Source: Inonotus obliquus
Lineage: Eukaryota; Basidiomycota; Agaricomycetes; Hymenochaetales; Hymenochaetaceae
DNA: 64,000 bases
Direction of reading: 5' to 3'
Assembly (NCBI GenBank): GCA_032164295.1
Contig: JAJHTX010000001.1
Location: 3,286,001 to 3,350,000 of the forward strand
The notes below the pieces were generated by a model that was given only the letters and a program-made list of their open reading frames with translations, ran no database searches and was not told the DNA's origin. This document shows positions 32,202 through 43,485 of the stretch, in pieces (the first letter of the stretch is position 1; each line of letters begins with the position of its first letter). A program made the position numbers and the translations under genes.

Positions 32202-33479
32202 TCAGAGAAATGAAGAGTACGTCGGGTCGTAAAGACTTGAAGTTGCACTGTGATATGTCTCCTCATGAAACTGAAACATGTTGAAAAACGGGTCATTCTC
32301 GATATCGACGGTTGAATTGGAATTAGAGGGATGCTTATTTGTGCTTGCTCCATTCGCTCTGGTTTCAATCGGCTGGTCGAAGGCGCCATAAGAAACGTTA
32401 TTACTAGTAGCCCTGAGCTCGTAATCAATTCTCGGTGCAGGCACCTGCAAACGACACAGATGATATCACTATGTTGAGAAAGATATAAATTAGTCTTACC
32501 TGCCCCGGCTCCGCCAAAGGGAAAGAGAGGTGTAATGTGTCGTCCGTATAGGGGACGGACGGTATTTGCGGGGCCTTGTAGCTGGGTCCAGTGGCAGGTT
32601 CTGTCAGGAGTAAGGACCGACGGAGGTTCTCAAACAGTTCCTAGGAATAGTTCAGTACAAACATGATGGGAAGCCTCTGAGAACTCAGTGTCCACTCACA
32701 GGATCAAGCTCGTCACAGGAATCTCGAGTAGACAAAGAAGATGAAGGATGAGTACCATGATCGCATATTGCTGAAGAAGAGAAGGACGGATTGGTATTAT
32801 AGGCTCCACTTTCCTTCGACCTTTTGCATGGAGAACATCTAGAACTCGTAGGCGGACTCTCCGGTGTCCAGACCGGTGGCATAAAGACAATGTTGCTATT
32901 GTCCTTGGTATCGTTTGCACAATCGGGATGGCGGGGAGCCCCACGGCGTCGTGGTTGATAGCGATAGTCAGGGTATTTCTCCGTATGTTCCTCCTTCACT
33001 TCGTTTGCACGGTTCCGCCAAACGTTCTTTTCCGCGATGGGCATAATACGCCAAAGGGCACCCGCCTCCTTACTTAGCTGTCTATTGCTCTTGTGCTCGT
33101 TTCCAGTCTTCTTGCGAAACTCCGCAGCGAAGAGGATGAAGGGGTTTGATGGGCGTCGTATATGCGATTCGTCGTGTTTTCGTCTTCTCGGGGACTTTCC
33201 CGAAGGCACAGCCGGATTATGTCCTCTCTCGATAGGAGATAGTGCATTGGGGCGAATAGTAGTAGCAACGATCTCGGCAGATGTACTGATGGGGTTGGTG
33301 GGAGAATAGACGTAAAGACCCGGAACATGCGGAAAGGAATTCGACATTAGGTTTGACGATGCGGTGGAGTTAAAAGGCAAGGAAGATCGGGGAAGTATGA
33401 GAGCTGAAGGACTGTATACTGATAGGTTATTGACGTGATGGGGAGGTACGGAAGAAAAAGATACGTACAGGTCTTGCAC
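32202..33479 (-). CDS. HMG-box transcription factor (SOX/MATA_HMG type)
   Basis: The HMG box reads HIRRPSNPFILFAAEFRKK, then NRQLSKEAGALWRIMP, NVWRNRANEVKEEHTEKYPD and YRYQPRRRG. This matches sequence-specific HMG boxes of the SOX/mating-type/STE11 kind rather than non-specific HMGB. The rest is Ser/Pro-rich. A 3' exon carries PSYKAPQIPSVPYTDDT, and the protein ends DPTYSSFL. The 5' end is uncertain: 33479 opens on GTG, no in-frame ATG lies upstream before a stop, and the first internal ATG is at 33347. A short first exon may be missing. Such proteins in basidiomycetes include pheromone-response and sexual-development regulators; which one cannot be told from here. Confidence 0.85.
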
Positions 33480-34542
33480 ATAGCCAGTGAAAGGCTTTAA
33501 CGGATTTATTTATTATCCAGTACCTCCAGCCTCCCAACTCGAGCAGCAACTCGCAGTCAAAGAAAGCGAGATGAAAGGGGGGAGAAAGGTGGGTCCACTA
33601 GTACTGTGACATCTCTTTATAGGGCTCGCTAGAGGTCCCCCATATCGATCTGCATCTCTGGACCGTTCTGCTTACACAACACGTACCAAAAAAGTTGGTA
33701 CAAAGAAAATTCAAGAGTCCTCGAGGCAGTCGGATCTGTGTGACCTTACATCCATTTGATCAGCACGATCGTCAGTTCGTTAAGCAGGCCTCAGGCTATC
33801 CGTAATTTGTGGTAGATCGAGTTCACTCGGCCATGGACATTTGTTTACAGATCAAGCCCTGGGATAAGAGGCTAGAGCGGACGTTGACGCCTTGATTTTC
33901 AACGTGAGTCCCCTCTTTGACGCGCTTCTGGTTAGGAATCCTATCAAACACGAGGCGGCTTTGGGAGGCTCAGATCAGTACTGGGCAGTGAATGCATGTT
34001 AACAACGTGTTCGTAGGGTGTGAAAGTGAGAAAAAGTGATGGAATAACTAGACAGAAAGGTCGACAAGGCAAAGTGGGTTGGCCACCGTGTCCCGCGTGA
34101 TGTGTAACAATAGAGTGAACTCACCGGCGCCACTTTCCAGTGTTGCACACCAGTTCGCCCTCCCCCCCTTATGAATATCTGCTCCTCAGCCGGTATGCAG
34201 ACCCAAGAGGGGATAAAGAGGGCGACGAGCGCGATCACGTGAGAGGATCGACGTGGAATTGTAGGCGCAAATGATGACTTGAGTTTGTTTCGCTGTTTGG
34301 TCGTTGCAACCGTGGGTAAATTGATCGGTGCACGGAGCGCGGGAAGATCGGCAGAAGTAAAGAAGACTTGGCGTTGTTGGATTGACTCACTTCCTACGCG
34401 TGTTCGAGTCACATCATCTCCCGACCGACGCGACGGCGCTCCCGACGGCTCCGCCCCCGACTCCCCTGCGCCCTATATAACATCCACCGATTTGATACGT
34501 TTCTGTAGCCTTCATATTCGTTTCTCTCACCAATTCTACACA
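33480..34542. promoter_or_regulatory. Divergent promoter region (HMG-box / PARP)
   Basis: In 1,063 bp I find no gene. On the plus strand a GC-rich block (CTCCGCCCCCGACTCCCC) precedes a TATA box. On the minus strand TATAAAG lies at about 33615. A further CACGTG is near 34236. Confidence 0.5.
34474..34480 (+). promoter_or_regulatory. TATA box of the PARP gene
   Basis: TATATAA sits 69 bp before the PARP ATG, just downstream of a GC-rich block. It is the clearest core-promoter element in the window. Confidence 0.6.
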
Positions 34543-37500
34543 ATGGCGCCTAGACGCTCAACGCGCAAAGCCACAGCAAATATTGCAACTGATGACCCTG
34601 CTCCCACGACTGACGCAAAAAATCCCTCTGCTGATAGCGCTACGGTTACGACCGACGCTCCGGTGATACAGACTGCGACAAGGAAGTCCACCCGAACTCG
34701 CAAGAAGACTACAAACGCTGAACCTCCACAAGAGTCTCAAGATACTCAACCTGCTGATGTTACTGAGGATGCTACAAAGTCTGGCAAGAAGAGAGCACAT
34801 TCCGAGGATGACACCGAGAAACCCGTCAAGCCAACCTCAAAGAAAGCTAGGAAGAATACAAAGGCAACTACTGACGAAGAGGAAAGTCAGGCCAATGACA
34901 CCAAAGACACTTCGAAGATGGTACTTTGGAGACACTGATATTTCTTCGGCATAATTCTTACTATTTACCCATACCCATAGGTGACTGTGCTGAAGCGCGG
35001 TGCTGTTCCAGTTGACCCAATGTCAAGTTACGTCAGTAAGTGCACAGAATCGCTCGTTTTCGTATTCGAAGCGGTGTCTCAGATTATTCTCGCCGTTCTT
35101 GTACAGACACGCACCAAGTCTACGTGTCTCCTGACGGAGAAGTCTGGGATGCAATGCTCAACCAGACGAACATCGGAAAGAACGCGAATAAGTGTGTAGT
35201 TTTTTGCCGCTTTACCAAAGCGTTCTCTAACGAATCCAGATTCTACGTTCTGCAACTTCTTCACCCACTTGGCAACGCATCTCAATGCATTCTCTTCACA
35301 CGCTGGGGACGGACTGGAGAAAACGGTGCTAGTCAAGTCAAAGTAAGTTCTTCGCAGGTACCCATACTGTGTTTGTTCACATTTCGATTCTCTGTAAGGG
35401 CCCTTACGCATCAATTGGTGCCATCAGCGAATTTAAAAAACAGTTTAGAGCCAAGACGTCCACGGCATGGGAGCAGCGGAAGGGGATGACAGCGAAGCCA
35501 GGTTCGCCATTGTTCTTACACATATCCTCTATCGGCTTCTCATCAAACTTCTCCCTTTACCTTAGGCAAGTATACGTGGCTCGGTGAGTGGTAGTGCAAG
35601 AACTTTCTCGTGCTTGCTAGCTGACATCGAGGAAAGAGCGGGACTATGACGACACTGGTGATGACGACAAAGGAGACAAAGGAAAGTCAAGAGACAAAGG
35701 CGGGGAGAAGCCCATGTCCGTCAAGGTTCCAGACTCGATTCTACCAAGCGAGATTCAGGTAAAAAGATAGTCTCACTTTCAAGGTGCAGAATCACTCATG
35801 TGCCTTTGGAACGGAATCGTAGAGCCTCTGCAGGCTGATTTTCAACGTCGGGTATGTGGGACACCTTATTGTCTGTCCTAACCTCTGAGTCTTATTGAAT
35901 TAATCTTCCAGGTATATCAATGCAGCCTTGTCGGCTATGAACTATGATGCAAATAAGCTTCCCCTTGGTCTGTCGTTTTTCAATGCGTGGTTCTAGCGTC
36001 TGAGTTCTTTCTAGGAAAACTATCAAAGGCAACTATCCTCAGAGGTTTTACTGCTTTAAAGGTCTGCATGGTTTTTTTCGGATCGACTTGTTCTAATGAA
36101 TTTCTAGGCTCTGGCAGACGTCATTGAGAATCCCACCAATAACGTGGCTCAATATGGCAGTTTCGATGCTGCATGTGCAGAATTGAGCAACCAGTATTAT
36201 TCGTAAGTCTAGGTGGCAATTTGTGCTACGTTCGGGTGATTCACCTTGTGTGTAGCATCATTCCGCACGTTTTCGGACGAAGCAAGCCGATAACCATCAA
36301 CACGATGCCGCAACTAAAGAAGGTGAGTAGCCACGATCAACTACGTTTTCGGCTGGGTAACGGTAAATATATCACCAGGAATTAGAACTTGTGGATGCCT
36401 TGGGAGACATGGAGATAGCCCAGAAACTTATCAACGAGAAGTCAGATGCAGATTGGGAGGGACAGCCGATCAACCCTATCGATGCACGCTTCAGGTCCTT
36501 GGACCTTGAGTCTATGGAACCGGTTGCACTTAATAGCAAGGAATTTGCAGCGGTTGACGCTTATGCACAAAACACTCATGGTGCGACGCATAGTTATTAC
36601 AAGGTAGCGGTTCAGAACGTGTTTAGGGTTAAGAGGTTTGTCGTAATGGTTCACGTGTCATGTTCAAGGATACTCATGGTATCGATTTTTGTAGGAAGTA
36701 TGAAGACGAGAATTGGACAAAGGCCGGTTTCGGCGGCCTCGGAGAGGGTCAACGCCTTTTGCTCTGGCACGGTTCTCGCTCCACTAACTTCGCAGGTAAG
36801 TTGAGAAAATATTGAATTTGTTCCTTCTTGCATTCAAGTTACTCATGAATATGACTTCCCCCCCTAGGAATTCTGAGTCAGGGTCTGCGCATCGCGCCTC
36901 CTGAAGCGCCCGTCAACGGTGAATAAAGGAGATTCTGCATCGCATCTGGCTCGTATGGACTAATGCAATGCTTTCTCAGGCTATATGTTCGGAAAGGGCG
37001 TTTACTTTGCCGATGTAAGTCTTTTGGTCTTTTCGACATGTAAATTCGCTCATCAAAGGAACATGCAGATGATGTCAAAGGTGATTGATTTTCTCTTTGT
37101 TCACTTACAGCGTCTGACTGTTTGCTGGCCAAATGAAGTCGTACAACTATTGCTATCCTGAGTAGGTCGTTCAGGTTTCTCAAAGGATCCTTATGCTGAC
37201 TATTGGCCTTCTAGCTCGAGTGGCAATATCGGAATACTGCTCCTATGCGACGTCGCAGCAAAGCCGTGCAACGAGATGAACGACGCCTGTTACAACGCAG
37301 ACGAAGAATGCAAAAAGGTTGGAAAACTGTAGGTCTTTCATGCAGATACTCGCCATGTTCCAAGTAACTATTTCGCTTACTCACACCGCGTGCCGCACAG
37401 CTCGACCAGGGGCATCGGACGCACGCAACCCGTTGACTGGCAAGATGCTGGTGAGGCGTTGGAGAATGACGAGCTGAAGGGTTGTTTGATGCCCAAGGGT

Positions 37501-37689
37501 CCCGCGAAGGATGTTAACCCTCCGGGAGCATACTTACAGTACAATGAGGTGCGTTCGTCTATGGCATTCCTGTGTCTCCTGTCTTCGGCTTGAGTGGTGC
37601 TGACTGGTTGTTCTTGGTAATAGTACATCGTTTATAACACGGCACAAATTCGGGTTAAGTATCTGTTGATGGTTAAGATTCAGCATTGA
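34543..37689 (+). CDS. Poly(ADP-ribose) polymerase with WGR, regulatory and catalytic domains (PARP1/2 type)
   Basis: It attaches ADP-ribose from NAD+ to proteins in DNA-damage signalling. The Thr/Lys/Glu-rich N-terminus (about residues 1-125) has basic clusters but no zinc fingers. The WGR domain follows (HQVYVSPDGEVWDAMLNQTN, LFTRWGRTGENGASQVK, FKKQFRAKTSTAWEQR). The helical regulatory domain has LPSEIQSLCRLIFNVG and LPLGKLSKATILRGF. The catalytic domain has LLWHGSR (His), KGVYFADMMSKSYNYCY (Tyr) and QYNEYIVYN (Glu), so the H-Y-E triad is complete. At least 14 exons are needed, including ones of 18, 12 and 23 nt. Layout resembles fungal PARP and animal PARP2. A TATA box lies upstream. Confidence 0.95.
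35566..35583 (+). other. 18-nt microexon in the PARP WGR region
   Basis: The exon gives GKYTWLE across its two junctions, ahead of RDYDDTG. It is preceded by CTTAG and followed by GTGAGT, and it completes the end of the WGR domain in frame. Confidence 0.75.
37069..37080 (+). other. 12-nt microexon in the PARP catalytic loop
   Basis: ATGATGTCAAAG encodes MMSK immediately after the catalytic YFAD motif. TGCAG precedes it and GTGATT follows. The next exon (37139-37161) is only 23 nt and encodes SYNYCYPD. Together they form the conserved active-site loop of PARPs. Confidence 0.8.
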
Positions 37690-37921
37690 ATGGATGTATT
37701 ATCTTGGTTGGCACCGTTATCTCAACCAGATGTATTTAATCTTTTCTCAATGGAGGCGGAAGGCGCAAGGACTGTTTATCTTATTACATTGGAGGGTTTC
37801 CTGATGTATCTCCGTCAGTAAAATACGACCCAGTCTATTGTACATCGTATATAACAAGCAATGCATGATAACATTCCTAGTTCGATCTGTAAAGCCACAC
37901 GGACATGCAGTGAATTGAGAA

Positions 37922-39836
37922 TTAATCAGAGTTGTCGGTCCGTAAACGCTTCTCGCGATGTCCATTCTCTAATGACCGTTCTCTTGAACGATGTCTCGGT
38001 CGACCAGCGGGAGAACGGGAACGCGAACGGTGTGAGTAGGGTTTATCGTACGAGTCCCGACCGTGAACACGATCCCGGTCTCGGTCTCGATCTCGATTGG
38101 AGGAAGAATATTTGTCGTCTCGTCGATGATCTTTGTATCTATCGTCCCGCCGATCTGAGTATCGTTCACGGTCTCGATCTCGCTCGTCGTACTTGAGTCG
38201 GCGAGGTGGACTACGATTCCTGTCTCTGTCTCTGTCTCTTTCCCGCCATGAGCGATCGCCACGGTCGTGGTCCCGTTCCCGGTCGCGATTTCGTCCGTTG
38301 TCTTGACCCCAGGTTCGTGAGGGTTGGGAACCGTTGAAGTTATTGGCTCCTGTACTCAGTGGCCCGTTGTTATTCGGGCAGTCTACGAATAGAGCGTCGG
38401 ATCAGGTTCTCTCACTCACTAAAACGTGTGTAGTTACCTTTCTTCAGATGTGGACCTCCACAAACAAAGCATCCTCCCGGGTCACTAGGTTTGGAAGCTC
38501 CAGGTTTCAAACTTACACCACCAAATCCACCCGTCCCAGACGTCGTATCCTCATTAACCAAATGTGTCCACTTCGTCCTACTCCTCTTCCCAAAATCTCT
38601 CACCTGCATCACTTTCGGCAAAAGCGACACATCAACAGTATTCTCCGTAGCAGCCGTATAATCATGTTTCCTCAAAATCTCATCATCTTGATGGAAAGCA
38701 CCTTTGTGCCAGTATTTTTGGAGGAATTTTGAGGACCCTTTGGATTTGGCGTCTCGGGATTGTTTGGCGTGTTCGAGATCTTCTTTGAGACGTTGTTCTT
38801 CGGGGAGAGCGCGTCGGCGTTCGATTTCTTCGCGTTCGCGTTCTCGTTCGGCTTCGGCCTCTTTGTCCCGTTTGATGCGGTTCAGTTCACGAAGTCGCCA
38901 TGCTTCGAACTCTCCCTCTGGGTCAAGCCCGTCTGTATCATCAACGTCGGGAGTTTCTTTCTCCTTCTCCTCTTCGATGCGAATGTTAGAATGTAGTTGC
39001 GAATTGGGAAAAAATCTAGACTTACTTTCAGCTAGTTCACGCTTAATACTCTCCGCGACCAAATCATGACTTTGTTTTCTTCGTTCCTCCTCCTGTAGTC
39101 TTTTGCGCTCCAGGACCTCTTCATTATCTTCAGCTTCCTGTTCTCGTTCTAGCACAGTTACACGTCCGCGCCTGTACAGAACAACGTCAGTGAGAAACTC
39201 TGGGCTTATGGAGTATAACGGTTCTTACTTTGGCACAAACACCGGTCTGAACATTGGTTTACGTGCTTCCTCCTCCTCTTCGGAAGATGAGTCGTATTCG
39301 CTTGACTGAAAGTCGTCCATTATTACTATCTGTGTCGAACTATTTTACGGAAGCACTTACTTCTTCCTCCGATTCCACCTTTGGTGCCGAAGGCTCTTCT
39401 TCCTCCTCAGACTCCTCCTCGGATTCTGCGACATAGCTTATAAGTATAAGTTGAAGCCCGCAGCGTTCGAGAGATACATACCTTCCATCGCAGTCTTTCC
39501 AGACTCTTCCCTTCCAGCAACAATAACCTTACCATCCTTAATATCCACATCTCTCAACGCAATGTTCATCTTCCCTTGCGCTGTCTTCATCTTCAGTCGC
39601 TTCCCAGCCTCCTCCTCACCTTCTTCGTCTTCCTCCTCTTCCTCCCCTTCGACAGCTCCAAGTGGCATGTCGACATCTTCATCTTCACCTTCGTCCTGCA
39701 CCTCTCCGAGTGCATCTTCATCTTCGGATTCGGATAGCTCTGCGACGCCCTTTGGAGCTTTACCGCGCCAGTAACGAGCGGCGGGTCTCGCCGGGCGAGG
39801 TGCCGCAGCCGGCCTTCGCGCCGCTACAGCAGACAT
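37922..39836 (-). CDS. mfap1: MFAP1-type spliceosomal protein with added zinc knuckle and RD/RS tail
   Basis: MFAP1 is a component of the activating spliceosome (B complex). The N-terminus is Ala/Arg/Pro-rich, then a long Glu/Asp run with KGVAELSESEDED. RRGRVTVLEREQEAED starts the conserved coiled coil. The family core is plain: KFLQKYWHKGAFHQDD, ILRKHDYTAATENTVD and GKRSRTKWTHLVNEDTTS. The protein does not end there: after GGVSLKPGASKPSDPGG comes CFVCGGPHLKKDC (CX2CX4HX4C-like knuckle), then a tail of RD, RS and RE repeats ending KRLRTDNSD. Animal MFAP1 lacks the knuckle, as far as I know. Six or more introns. Start 39836 is the first ATG. Confidence 0.9.
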
Positions 39837-40022
39837 TACAGAAAATATGAGTGTAGAGCTTTAGCTTAAGCGACAAGTGTTGAAAGTCATGATCTCGATT
39901 CTCGAAGCTGATCTTATGTCACGTGCGGTCCAGCATCCATAAAAATCAACACAGCTGAGTGACGCGTCTCCACGCGTCTCCTCACTCGACCTCCTTCGTC
40001 TCATCCTATAAGCGTGTACACC
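39837..40022. promoter_or_regulatory. Divergent promoter between MFAP1 and UMP1
   Basis: The two starts are 186 bp apart. Two ACGCGT boxes 10 bp apart (39962-39967 and 39972-39977, GACGCGTCTCCACGCGTCTC) lie 46-61 bp before the UMP1 ATG. In yeast ACGCGT is the MCB element bound by MBF. A CACGTG is at about 39920. Confidence 0.5.
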
Positions 40023-40674
40023 ATGGTAATCCCTTCATCTCAGAACATCGAGAGTCGGAAAGCTAACGAACTTCGAAATAGGATTCATACCGCCTCGTTC
40101 CAAGTTCCTCAGACAAAGTCGCTACCGTCCAGGACACTTCTAACAGTCTAGGTCTGCATGATACGTTGCGCTACGGCCCGCGCAACCTCGCTTCTGAAGT
40201 CCGCGATCAAAGCGCTTTGAAAGGTCGGCTGGATAATGTTCGTCCCGCCCTTCCCTCACTTTCCACTTCTGGTTTATGACTTGAATATGACTTTGAATAT
40301 CGTAGTGGGAGGAAACGCAGGATAACCTCAAGCTACAATTACAGCGTGACTTGTACGGTTTGGGTCCGCCGCTGCGCTTGATGATGGAACGTAAGATTGT
40401 GGCAACCGTAAGTTGCGAGTTTGTCCGACTTTCGGATTGATTTTCTAAATTTATGATTGCTTGTAGAGCCCGCATATGCCTGCCCTTCCGCGCTCCAACA
40501 TTCATCTTGATATCCTCATGGGAAGAGATGAAGTACTTGATGTGCACGATGTATTCCTAGGTAAGCTTTCTTTTTTTGTTAGAGGAAGGAGGGTGCTTAA
40601 AGAATTTTGCAGGTAGAGATGATGCGCTTCCTTTGGACATTCATTCCGAGATGGAACGCAAATTACGCATGTAA
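40023..40674 (+). CDS. ump1: Proteasome maturation factor UMP1/POMP
   Basis: Ump1 chaperones assembly of the 20S proteasome and is degraded by it. Exons 40023-40025 (ATG only), 40082-40237, 40306-40407, 40467-40560 and 40613-40674 total 417 nt, giving 138 aa, close to the usual length. Motifs: LGLHDTLRYGPRNLASEV, WEETQDNLKLQLQRDLYG, GPPLRLMMERKIV and HLDILMGRDEVLDVHDVF. The first coding exon is the start codon alone, followed by a 56-nt intron. Confidence 0.95.
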
Positions 40675-40827
40675 TCATTTATTGTTGTCAGTTCCGTGTA
40701 CAATTCACATCTGCATCGCCTAATGTTAGAGTTCTCAACTGCATGCCTATGTATGGCCATTAGAGATAAGGAGACCGCCGTATCGAAAGGTATTCTTATA
40801 CAGAGCTCTCACCAAACTAGGCTTCAA

Positions 40828-43067
40828 TCATTCCTCCCCATTCTCATCATACACGTAATCCGCATAAACGGGTCTCCACGCTCTTTCGGTAACTTTCGCA
40901 TGCACTTCCTCAGGACTCCATCCCCGCACTTCATCGTCCGCGAGTCCCTCGTCAATTGCGCGCTGTACAACTGCAACAGCGACTTCGAAGTTGACTTTCG
41001 GTGCTTCTGAGAAATCTGGTAGGAGTGCTTCGTCGGGATCTTGCAATGCAGGGGCGAGCGCGGCTAGGCGCTGTGCTCCTGCGATGATCATCCCATCGGA
41101 AAGGGTCCGCGTACGCGACACGATTGCTCCAAGTCCGAGACCAGGGTATATCAATGCGTCTATGCGGGGAAGAATCAGTTTCATGATTGCGACTCTAGTT
41201 CTGAGTTCTACTTACTATTGCATTCTGCAATACTGGTAACGAGTCAGATCAGATGAAGCCAAGCAATTTCAATCGAGGCACCCACATATAATCCTTCCCG
41301 TTCGGCATCTTCGCAGGTGGAAACGGGCTCCCTGTGGCAATAAGCGCACGGCCACCAGTCCACTCATTCGCCTTGTGAGGATGGACCTCATGAAGTCGGC
41401 TCGGGTTACTGAGCGGGAATATAATCGGACGCTCTACAGCATCTGCCATAGTGCGTATGACTTCCTCCGTGAACGCTCCAGCAACTGTCGACGTTCCGAT
41501 GAGCACAGTTGGGTGGACTGCTTTAACGACTTCGAGTAAGCCATATGAGCCAAACTCGTTTGCTTGCATTTCTTGCAGATTGACGTCGGAAGTACCAGCC
41601 CAGTTGTTATCATCTCGCGCGAAGGGCTCTGTTCCTTCACGAACTCTCTCGCTCCCAAGGCTCTTCTTCACTAGCCCATAGCGATCAATGAGCCAGAACT
41701 TGGAGTTTGCTTCTTCCTCCGAAATATTTTCCGCCGTGATCAGTGCGTCGCGGAGTTGGCGTGCAATTCCGAGTCCCGCAGTCCCCGCTCCAAAAATTAC
41801 GATCCGCTGGTCAACGAGCTTTGATCGTGTCACCCCGACGGCTGACATCAGAGCTGCTAGGGTGACCGCACCCGTTCCCTGCCTATCGGAATTCAAAGGA
41901 AGTCAGCTGTGAGGCCTCAAGCGATCCTGAGATAACGTACACGTCGTCGTTGAACACTGCATGCTTATCTCTGTAGATGCCCAACAATCTCTGGGCGTTT
42001 GATACGCCGAAGTCTTCGAAGTGAAGAAGACTATGAGGAAGATACTTCCGGACGAGTTGTACGAACCTGGAGAAGAACACGTGAGCGCCAAAATGGAATG
42101 AGTCTGGCTACTAACTTATCGATAAAGTCGTCGTAATCCTTTCCGCGGACTCTCTTGTTTTGCCAGCCCTAGGAATATTCTCAGCTCAGTCGGAGCACGA
42201 GGTACCGTTGTTAGGACTCACGACATAGAGCGGGTCTTTCAGGAGGTCCTCGTTATTTGTTCCGACATCAAGCGTGACGGGCAGGGCCTTTCCCGGATCA
42301 ACTCCTCCAATGATTCTACATGGGAGTAATCAGCTCATAAAGCTCTGGATAGTGGATGCGTCTTTACGTATAGACCACCGCTTTCGCCGTGGAGATCTTC
42401 AAGGAGATATGAATGATGAATCCATGGCCAGATTGGAGGACTCACTCCGATACCCTGATATTGAGCTGTGAAGATGGGCAATACAAGGAGATAAGCAGGT
42501 GTTACTTACCCCGACACCTTGATCACCAATGCCGAGGATAGCTTCCGCATCCGAGCAGACGACAAGATCAATATCACGTCCGCGTGTCTGCTCGAGGAAG
42601 TCTTCCTCCATGGTGTTTGCATTTGGAAAAGTGAGAAATAAGCCTTCACTCCGTCTGAAGAGATGCGAATATTGTGCGATGGCGTCTGCCTACATAACAT
42701 CACATAACAAATCATAATCATTTGAGGGTGATGTAACTACCTCGGTCGGCGTATAGATTATAGGCATTAGCTCCCGCAAGTTCTTCTCGAGCATAGCATA
42801 ATAAAGAACAATATTCTGCTCCTTCAGACTCTGCAAGAAAGCGTTCTTTGGCAAATCATTGTCATAACTGGCAAGTTGATCGTTGGCCCGAGCACATTGT
42901 TGATCAAGAGTGTTTACGGTGTAAGGTAGACGACCAGTTAGGCCAAAGTGTTGACGCTCTGAGATGGTGAACGCAGTCCCTTTATTCCAGCGTGCCGAGT
43001 CAAGGAGGGCTTGACCACGTAGGCGAAGTTTTACGCTTTGAGATGACCTGTTAGAGTTGGAGGACAT
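40828..43067 (-). CDS. MAE1: NAD-dependent malic enzyme
   Basis: It oxidatively decarboxylates malate to pyruvate. The start at 43067 gives [20 protein letters not shown]. Motifs: [30 protein letters not shown] (malate binding), GGQGIGI-like DQGVG stretch, [30 protein letters not shown] (metal site), [27 protein letters not shown] (NAD fold), and [13 protein letters not shown]. The C-terminal exon reads [11 protein letters not shown]. About eight introns, 45-70 nt each. No convincing mitochondrial presequence lies after this ATG; a non-ATG extension (hydrophobic, LPSWIPILLQSIS) is open upstream but not needed. The enzyme appears complete. Confidence 0.95.
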
Positions 43068-43485
43068 TGCAGCGGAGATCGACTGAAGTAAAATGGGGAT
43101 CCAAGAGGGCAACACAGGGGAGATGGGGGCAAGGGGGATTCCTCCATGCCGCTCTTATAAGATGCCGCTGGTGAAAACGGGCGACTGTAAAGTTTATGAC
43201 GTCGTGCTATTATTAGTTTCTCCCATCCTGCTTATTATTAGCCTCAGGCCTCATTCTGACCTCCTGCCCTGGTCAACTCAATCGTTTGTCAACGGTGGAT
43301 ATCCAAATAGAGAGTTGCAAGAATAAAGATTTGATCGCGCACCTCACCTTTCATATAATATGCGTAATATCCCAGAGAGACGTAGGAGCAACGATATTTA
43401 CTCGATTGTCATAGACGTTTGCCTCAATCCAATTATCTAAATGTCGAGGGGGTGCACGATGTATTCCAGACATAGACAAATAGAT
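43068..43485. promoter_or_regulatory. Malic enzyme upstream region and POL12 3' end
   Basis: These 418 bp lie between two genes on the minus strand. No gene, clear TATA box or repeat was seen. Confidence 0.4.

Noticed and set aside
33999..34412. Open frame of 137 codons on the minus strand in the HMG/PARP promoter
   Set aside because: It has no family motif and overlaps the PARP upstream region; probably chance.
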